A DNA stretch of 64,000 nt, from assembly GCF_000346465.2 (NCBI RefSeq), contig NC_034016.1, positions 5,097,606-5,161,605 on the forward strand. The letters are read 5' to 3'. Below the pieces are notes generated by a model. The model made no database searches, was not told the DNA's origin, and was given only the letters and a program-made list of their open reading frames with translations. The position numbers were made by a program, and so were the translations under genes. Positions 56,683-64,000 of this stretch are shown here, in pieces (position 1 is the first letter of the stretch; each line of letters begins with the position of its first letter). This DNA is from Prunus persica (Eukaryota > Streptophyta > Magnoliopsida > Rosales > Rosaceae).

Positions 56683-59600
56683 TTATTTACAAGGAGGCAT
56701 ATAAGCAGGTGCTGGGAGCATGCTGGTTTCAGTGGTGTTTCCATTTGTCACAATGAGTACAGTGGCCATTCCCCAGCTGGCGTGCCTTTCCAAATGACAG
56801 TGCATAAACCATACTCCTGAAAATAATCATCAAATAATTCATTTCAATAGTTAGTTAACTTATCTCCATGGTTGCTCTTAATTAATTTGCCTAATTACAT
56901 ACATCGTACATGTGGCATGTGAGATGTACATTATTATTATTATTATTTGTCAGAATTTGAAAAGAAGAGGAGAGCGGTGTCATTGGGGTTTGAACCTGAC
57001 ACCATTTATTTGCAAACAAATACTCTTACCACTGAGCTATGAACCCAATGCCGTGACAAGTACATTAATTAGGTGGCTATAGAAGTAGAACTTACCAGGA
57101 TTATCAGCCTTAAATCTGACGGTTGCCCATCCATTCTTTGGTACACCAATGGTGTTTACTTCAGGTGGATCAACCAAATTGTAGGTCTTAGGGGCCTGAT
57201 TAGGGTCGAAATTCCCAGAACCAATTCCAACCAAATAGAAGTTGAAACCATGAAGATGCATCGGATGGTTCTCAGCGGCAATCATGTTGGTCCCTTGATA
57301 GATTATCTCAACTTCTTCACCATATTTAATCATCCTCACCTTCGTTCCAAAGTAAGGATATATTGTGTCGTTTCGCACGTGTCCCGTGAAGTTGAAAATA
57401 TAAGGTTTGTGTGGGAAATTAGCTGAGTAAACTCCCTTAATTGACCTGTACAAAGGCAATAAGGTCATTTAAGTTAGATATTTTTAATTAAAAAACAAAA
57501 AACAAAGTTCTAGTTTTGCAAAACAAGAACAAGTAATAAGACGTGGATTAGAGAAGCCAGAGCCCCTCTTGCATTTGAGTCCAGCGAGTATATTAATTTA
57601 AACTATTATTTGTATTTAAAAACGCACGCTTTTGGCTCAGTTACCATTTTACTCTTCTACGCGACTATTCATTTCCTTTCAGTGAAGTGTTTAATTGGGA
57701 AACGTTATCTACATAGAAAACTCTCATTAACGTATACAATAATTTGACATTAACCAATTAATTTGAGCAACTAATTCAAATTACGTTACGTACCCGTGAT
57801 AGGCTTGCAGTATATCAATCGATGGAGTCACAAAACTGATGTTGTTTAAGCTTGCAGCAAGTGCATTGTTATCTGGGCCATCACAAGAAGAATTGGGACA
57901 AATTCTTTCATTTACGGAAACAGAGATGAAGAGCGTGTGTGTGATGTTTAACGGGACACAAATGGGGTAGTCTTTGCTTGCCAAGGCCCTTACTTGCGTA
58001 GTGAAGTTTGAGGCAGCCGTTCCGTCGGCCGGATTGGGAAAAGTCGGAGTGGGAATGGTTGAGGGGGTGGTGCTGCCGTTATATTGAAGAATGGCAGAGG
58101 TGGTGCTGTTGTTGAATGCAACATCCCCATCAACAAAAGGAGCGGAAGCTACGTGATAGGAGCTGGGAGACTGGTTTGCAACTACCAAAATGTCCATGGT
58201 TTGGCCTGGAGTTATCACGAGGTAGGAGGTGGTTATAGGTTTAAGGTATGCAGCATCTTGAGCTACCACTGTGAGGTTGTGGTTGGCAATGGCGAAGAAC
58301 ATTTCTTCGTTCAACACCGCGTTGATTAAGCGGAGAAGATACGTATTGCCATAATCAACCACCCAACGGTATGTTGTTGCTGCAACAGGAAATCAATCAG
58401 TTGTTAGCAAATAAATGATGTCAAAGTATGTTAGTTGTTAGAAATAAACAGTGTTCATAGTGAATCAAATATGAATAAATCAAACACTATAGTAGAGTAA
58501 TGTTTGAATGAAATAATAATGTCTTTAGTAAAATAATTGTAGTTGATATAATCTTCCACAAACAATATTTTATTTGAGAGTAACTTTTGAAGTCTCCTAC
58601 GAATTTTATTTCGTAGATCCAAACATGAGAGAGAAAACTCCGAACGGTCTATATGTGCCTAATTGCTAAACTATAGTCAAATATAATACTCCCTTCATAA
58701 CTCAGGGTGACCCACCATTATCCCAACTGAGATTTTGAGTCTCACTTTACAACTAACCATCAAGTCGGTTAAAAGTTAAATTAAAAATGTTGACATGATT
58801 TTCTCAACAACAAAAAAATGTTGACATGACATGGGCGTACTTATGAAACGTCTAACACATGAGTGCCATGTGTGCCAAAAATAAAATAAAATATTTCATT
58901 TTAAAAAAGTTTAATTTAAGACCCAGCCCTAGCCCCACCGACTTCCCTCACCGCTACCCTGTTACCAGCTCAAATGGGCCTCCGCCCCCACTGCGATACC
59001 CAAAGCAATCCCTCCAACTGATAACATCCCCAAAGCAATATTAAAATCTTTGCTCAGGGTTGCACCTGTACCATCAAAATGAGGGGGACTTATTGTCCTA
59101 CTTAACTGGTTTAATACACGTCGGTGTTATATTTTAATTTTTATTAAACGGGTTTCAAATCTGAAAAATCTCACATCGAGAAAAAAAATACCACTAAATA
59201 GCTATTTTCAACTTGCTTACTACATTTGGCCTACACCACAAGTCAATAAAGTATACCGCTTTGCATGATACTCCATAGACACCTAGAAGTTTCTTCATTT
59301 ACGCGGGAATGTTACCATCCTCCTTTATGTCAACCCCACTGAGAAAAACACTCAATTGCTTTTCTCGCGTCCACATATAATAACAAAAGATAATCAAATG
59401 AGATTAGGTTTGGATATTTGATTATAATTACCATTGGAACACGCATTATACAAATCTCCCGGCTCTCCGTTGATTGTGAAGGCATCTGAAACGTTTGGAT
59501 CGGCACCTGTTGCGAGAGCATTTTCAATAATTTCATTCACGTCTCCTTTGTACCAGGATCCTGCCAGCGAACCAGATGACAATGGAAAATAATTATTGAG

Positions 59601-60979
59601 ATTCGATGATGTAACACCTTTTGTTTTCATGTCTGTGGTTGTGGCATGGACAGCAGTCCTTGTAAATGGTTAATAACTGATGCATAGAAATTTTTATTAA
59701 AATAAAAGTACCTAGAGCCAGTGTTTCTTCTCCATCTGGTTTTGTAAAAGGATAAGTGGTGTTGAGAGCTGGTAGAATAATGATGGCACCATAGACTGTG
59801 GCACGTGTCCAATCGCTATGAGCATGCCACCATAATGTTCCTTCTTCAATGGAGAAGATAACCTCATAAGTGAAGTTTGACCCTGCTTGAATAGGGCACT
59901 GTGTTATGTTCTCTGGTCCATCATACCATGGATTTCGTGGTTGCTTCACTCCATGCCTGTAAATATTAAACAAGATTAAAAAGTTTGTCTGCTAGCTTGA
60001 TTTTCCTTTTCTTCTTAAGGTGGAAAACTAATTGAAGCAGTCAAAATAAAATCGAAGGTATTATTTTTGTGTTTATTAAAGAAAAAGACTAAAGACTAAG
60101 CATGCCCGTTCAAACACTAAGATTTGCATGACTTCTAGATTGCTGGTTTTATGTTCGAATCCTTAAAGCACAGTATATGTGAAAACCCTCCACCCTCTCT
60201 AGTTTAGACTATCATTTACATTTTTTTTTTTTTTAAACACACACACATAAGAAATACCCAACGTTAAGGAAAAGAGTTGCTTACAAGACATACATATATT
60301 AGACAAGGAAAAAGAGTTCCCTACCCCACTCCCTTCCTCTAGCCTTTTATTTTTCTAATCTTTATAAAGTTATTCACACTTTCACTTTCTCTCTCTAAAA
60401 GACTAGGACCAGGTCACAGTCATGATCTTTCTTCCTGTAAGTAAGCTATTGGAATTGGCCAGAGAGCCCATCATAAGATGTAGAAGAGAATATTCCAAGT
60501 GAAGGCTAATTTTCCACCAATAAGCTTAATTATCCATCCAGCTTATCTTTAAACAATAGTTAAAAGCAGTTTTGGACTATTGGTCAATGCCAAAAATAAA
60601 AATAAAAAATCTAGAGCTAAGCTAATGAGATTGGTAGTTTTTACCAATGAAGGGTGACACCGTATGAGCCTTGGTTGTGGACATTCACAAAAGCAGTGTC
60701 TCCCTTCCGGACGGTGATGGTCGGCCCCGGCAAAGTCCCATTCACAGTTAAGATGGTCTTTGTTTCGCAAAGCCTTGTAAAATTCAATTCTGTCAGCTGC
60801 AAAACAAAACAAAGCAACGGATGATGATGAACATTCGAAGGCTGTAAAAATGGTGTTAGTGTAATGCAGGAAGCACTTACAACAAAATCATAATAATGGG
60901 TATTTCCATTAGCCTTGCAAAGACCCAAGAACATAAACCCTACACAGGCTAAGACCCAACTCATTTTCTTAAACTCCAT
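56683..60979 (-). CDS. Laccase (multicopper oxidase), LAC14/15-like, intact
   Basis: Secreted p-diphenol:oxygen oxidoreductase acting in the apoplast on monolignols or flavonoids. Exons (minus strand): 60979-60881, 60796-60645, 59956-59712, 59560-59432, 58379-57794, 57445-57096, 56816-56683; 564 aa with all phases and GT/AG sites agreeing, the usual laccase length. Residues 1-24 form a signal peptide. Copper motifs: HWHG (83-86, split by intron 2), HAHSDW (128-133), HPMHLHG (464-470), and [12 protein letters not shown] (526-537) with Cys527 and axial Met537. N-glycosylation sites are many (NFT, NGT, NIT, NTT). The HCHLERH…WGM signature resembles the LAC14/LAC15 group rather than lignin-type LAC4/17. 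Intron 4 is ~1.05 kb and intron 6 holds a SINE. ATG 60979 is the first in frame and precedes the signal peptide. No stop or frameshift seen, so it is probably functional. Confidence 0.95.
56934..57059 (-). mobile_element. tRNA-derived SINE in laccase intron 6
   Basis: On the minus strand it starts GGGTTCATAGCTCAGTGGTA (A-box-like TAGCTCAGTGG) with a B-box-like GGTTCAAACCCC about 45 bases later, like tRNA-Cys. It then continues through a unique body to a (TAA)n tail. GTACATTA is duplicated at 56926-56933 and 57060-57067. Tail, TSD and decayed cloverleaf favour a SINE over a tRNA gene. Orientation is the same as the host gene. Confidence 0.75.
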
Positions 60980-61059
60980 TTCCAGGTCTTGGTTTTTCCT
61001 AGTGTGTTCTTCAGGTTGCCCTTGAAGTGTTGTGCGGTTTTCGGTCTCAGGTAAAGACC

Positions 61060-61067
61060 TATTTATA
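61060..61067 (-). promoter_or_regulatory. TATA box of the laccase gene
   Basis: TATAAATA on the minus strand, 80 bp upstream of the laccase ATG, in a position that would give a 5' UTR of about 50 bases. Prediction from sequence only. Confidence 0.55.
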
Positions 61068-61084
61068 GACAGACTTCATGGCAA

Positions 61085-62669
61085 GTTGCTTCTATTATTA
61101 GTAGCCAAATTACGCAAAGTTAAAAAAATAAAATAAACAACTTAAATAAGTTCAGTGCACGACAAAAATAAGTTGGTCCAGTGCACGACAAAAATAAGTT
61201 CAGACACTAGTACCGTGTATTAGATAAACAACTTCATGATCATTACTGAACAGGAGAACGTCGACTTTTTCCTTAAGTTGTTCATATATCCTGTCATCAA
61301 CTGGGTTTTTGTCGGTAAGTATTGTTCTGTGCCTCGATTACCAGTAAGAATAATAAAGTAACGTCAAACTAGACTGACTAGATTTTTATTTTATTTTTTG
61401 GAAAATCAGATATACTACAAGTTTATCCTCTCTTGTTTTTCCAACTAACGTCCCAGGTTTTATTGTCGGTTTGATGAATAAAGTTCCCCATAACGTTGGG
61501 GGTACTCTAAAAACTTAGTTTATCTTTATACCATAAAAGCAACAACTTCCTTTACTTGTATCCCAGAGTTTTGATCCATTTTGTATTCTACACACATCTT
61601 ACGGGTTTGGAAAAGTTACATATTAGGTCATCTCTAAGTAAGGGCTATATCCTCAAATCTAGTTTAAAATTTCTAAAACTAATCTCTAAAAGTGTGCTCA
61701 AAGGGGTATAAAAAAGAAGAGGGCTACACAAAGGGCTAATTCCTAACCCGGGTTAAATACTTGGATGGGGCTCAGCTGACGTCACCTAGTCGTTAGGTGA
61801 CATCAGCTAGTTTATTTTTTAAATCCGAAAAAAAAATGATTTTTTTTTCACTTTCATACTTTTACATAATTTCTCACAATCTCTTCATTTTTTTACAAAC
61901 TATCCTTCATCTTTTTCTATTTAAATTAATTTTTAAGTTGGTTTTAGAACAAGAAAAAATATAATCATAAATCTATAGGGCTAATCACGTGGATGTCAAA
62001 AATCATATCCCAAAGAATTTTTCTCTTCTAAAATGTATTTTAAATAGAATATAAATAGTAGTTAAATTAAATTAACTCATACACTAAAAATTATTAAAAT
62101 ATTAAATTTAGTCATTTGCTGTTGGAGACGGTTAAAATAGAGCCAGTCACTATTCTTTATAAAATTATTTTTTACAAGGTTAAATATTGACACGTGATTA
62201 AAAAAATGTTATTATAGTAACACTGATGACAAGTGATTAAAAAAAGCCTTACTAAACACGGAAAAACACTAAATATTCAAATTCCTTGACAAGTCGACTC
62301 CTATATTTGCTTTGAAATATTCCATGCTTCTATGTTCTAGCAGCAACCTTTTTTTTTCCATGAAGCTCAATTTTACAAGGGAAACTTATTTAATATTATC
62401 CTAAAACCAAACAAAAGACTCCAAACTAGACAAATCAAGCAAACCTCGCAAGTTGAAAGGGTTTAAGGTGGCTTCAGAAGAAACATGTTAGGAATCCGTT
62501 AGACCTTATAAGTAGTGTAGCATACTCATTAAGAACCATAATAAGATGTCTCAGACTCTTAATTAATGTCTAAAAATCCAAATTTGATTTGCTTTCTCTA
62601 TGAAATTATGTAAAAGATACATGATGTTTGTTTAAATCAATTGACAATACTTAAGGAGGAACTCCTTCT
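61085..62669. other. Laccase upstream region; no gene
   Basis: AT-rich. A short direct duplication 'cagtgcacgacaaaaataagtt' lies near 61155 and 61179. A segment near 61650-61980 (…aagggctat…agggctaat…) may be a MITE but its ends could not be matched. Confidence 0.4.
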
Positions 62670-62888
62670 TGTTGGCATGACTTGTGACTTTCCTTGCACC
62701 CCAACGATTCCCATATTAATTGTAATTGATTTCCCTTTTATTTGTAATTTTCTACTGTAAATAGAATTAGGAGTTATTACTTGGCCTTCAAAATTTTCTT
62801 GTACTATAAATATGACCTCCAACAAGGAGAAGAATACATAGAAAATTCTCACAAACAATATTTTCTCATAGGTTTTCATATTTGAGCA
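62670..62888 (+). mobile_element. Copia-type LTR followed by tRNA-Met primer-binding site
   Basis: Begins TGTTGGCATGACTTG, ends TTTGAGCA (TG...CA), with a promoter-like TATAAATA at about 62806. Directly after it, GGTATCAGAGC (62890-62900) matches the initiator tRNA-Met primer-binding site. Its small size (219 bp) suits a TRIM or small copia element. No internal coding or second LTR is visible, because another LTR-like tract starts about 100 bp later. Confidence 0.6.
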
Positions 62889-62997
62889 CGGTATCAGAGC
62901 CCAACTCACAATTGGAAGCCCAAACGCAGTTGGATAGCCCAAAGAGTATTTCACATCTCTTCGTCACATACGCGCCATGCAGAAGTTGGGCGACATT

Positions 62998-63325
62998 TGT
63001 GGGAGCATATATTTTAGCGACCAATGAGTGGGTGACACGTGGAAAAGGAAAATTCCCTAGGTCAATTAATTACCCTAATTAAATCTTATTTAATTAGGAA
63101 AATTATAATTGATTTAAGATGAGAATATCTCCCTAAATCAAGGATGAGATTTCCACCGAATCTCCTTGATTAATTCCAATCTCCTATTTTTGAGTAAGAA
63201 TAAACCTAATTAAATAAGGATTATTCTTCAAACTCTAGCTAACAAGGAGCACTATAAATACATGGCTACATCACACATATGAGGTAATCTGATTTTGACA
63301 CGAGAAATCTCTCCCTCTCTCACGC

Positions 63326-63392
<67 letters not shown>

Positions 63393-64000
63393 CTCCGGCC
63401 ACCTAGTTCTCTCACCGAGAGAGAACTCCGACCACTTTAGCTATTGTCATCTTCTTCAAGGTCCAATCAAACTAACTTAGGTATCGGAGGGTCTTTGGCC
63501 AACACCTCCCGGGTGTGGTCTATTTATGACAGGAACCACCCCGAATTCCTCGTGACGAAGCCTGTGATTTTTCCGACATCCAACTGATGTCGGGCCTACT
63601 TACAAATTTCAAACATCCTCTTCCCCTAAAATAAAGGAAAAGAGGGCCGAGACTTCTACCGAAATTTTAGCAGAGTCTCCCCTGAAAAATGAACTTTACC
63701 AAATTTTCCAATCTAAGACTTCTACCGAAATAAAGATATACACACCTCACACCATCATCATGTACCAGGGGAAAAATATCAAATCCGGGAATCGTTTGAC
63801 TAGACCACATAGAGGAATCCTCAACAACCATGTGGCCAGCGACGAGCCGTCCAACAGGGGAACTAGGCTCCAAGCACACACAACAGAATCCTCAATACTC
63901 GTGTGCCTATGACAAGTCCTACGCACACAGACTACCCTACTAAGGGTCTACAAAACACCCCGTCAAAGGTGCCTGTGAAAGGACCTACCCCGAATTTTTC
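62998..64000 (+). mobile_element. LTR-retrotransposon-like tract running off the window
   Basis: Starts near TGTGGGAGCATATATTTTAG, has TATAAATACATGG (63254) as a promoter candidate, then phrases such as 'ttaggtatcggagggtctttggccaacac' and 'gtggtctatttatgacagg' that recur in plant gypsy LTRs. The rest to the window end lacks coding. The far end is outside the window, so the type is uncertain. Confidence 0.4.
63330..63390. repeat. (TC)n microsatellite
   Basis: About 30 TC units within the LTR-like tract. Confidence 0.95.

Noticed and set aside
56976..57046. Functional tRNA-Cys(GCA) gene
   Set aside because: The acceptor stem and arms do not match well, and a (TAA)n tail plus flanking GTACATTA duplication indicate a SINE.

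Overview
This 64 kb window is plant nuclear DNA. It is AT-rich, has plant-type introns, and is dominated by nested transposable elements. The transposon families, the intact plant laccase and the plant-type ornithine decarboxylase relic indicate a woody eudicot; I would guess Rosaceae (Prunus/Malus-like), but that is inference. Only one host gene looks intact: a seven-exon laccase on the minus strand at 56683-60979. A second host gene, an intronless ornithine decarboxylase (8737-14440), is a pseudogene split by a 4.8 kb insertion.

Layout. 102-2235 is a PIF/Harbinger-type element (TSD TAA) with a MULE-like element (9-bp TSD) nested inside it. 2466-4859 holds LTR-retrotransposon debris. 4860-8551 and 15304-19828 are two related non-autonomous CACTA elements (TSDs TAC and CCA) with CpG-rich palindromic subterminal repeats and a ~346-bp internal tandem array. 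Between them lies the broken ornithine decarboxylase, whose insertion (9330-14140, TSD TCA) carries a TIR element with a captured glycine-rich RNA-binding-protein fragment and a minisatellite. 20156-30663 (TSD TTC, plus orientation) and 39136-53005 (TSD ATA, minus orientation) are two highly similar large CACTA elements facing opposite ways. Both carry a Transposase_24-Ulp1 fusion gene and a decayed fragment of the 26S proteasome subunit gene RPN6. The second also keeps a full-length TNP2 transposase, broken by one stop codon. The 8.5 kb between them holds an older TNP2/Transposase_24 relic split by a 2.8 kb solo LTR (TSD CTCAT), and a TIR element split by a poly(A) retroposon with a 17-18 bp TSD. 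53297-54489 contains a CACTA-type end, a copia relic and a 34-bp perfect inverted repeat. A SINE sits in laccase intron 6. 62670-64000 is LTR material running off the window.

How the parts relate. The two large CACTA copies have different lesions. Copy 1 has lost nearly all of TNP2 through a deletion with 3-bp microhomology, and has a damaged splice acceptor in the fusion gene, but its Ulp1 catalytic exon is open. Copy 2 has TNP2 with one in-frame TAG, an intact splice acceptor, and a TGA before the Ulp1 catalytic cysteine. Neither can encode a full set alone; each could only move in trans. The most interesting observations are the RPN6 capture, these differing lesions, the concentration of short CGTCG-type motifs in the CACTA introns and spacers, and the exact reading-frame continuity of ornithine decarboxylase across its insertion.
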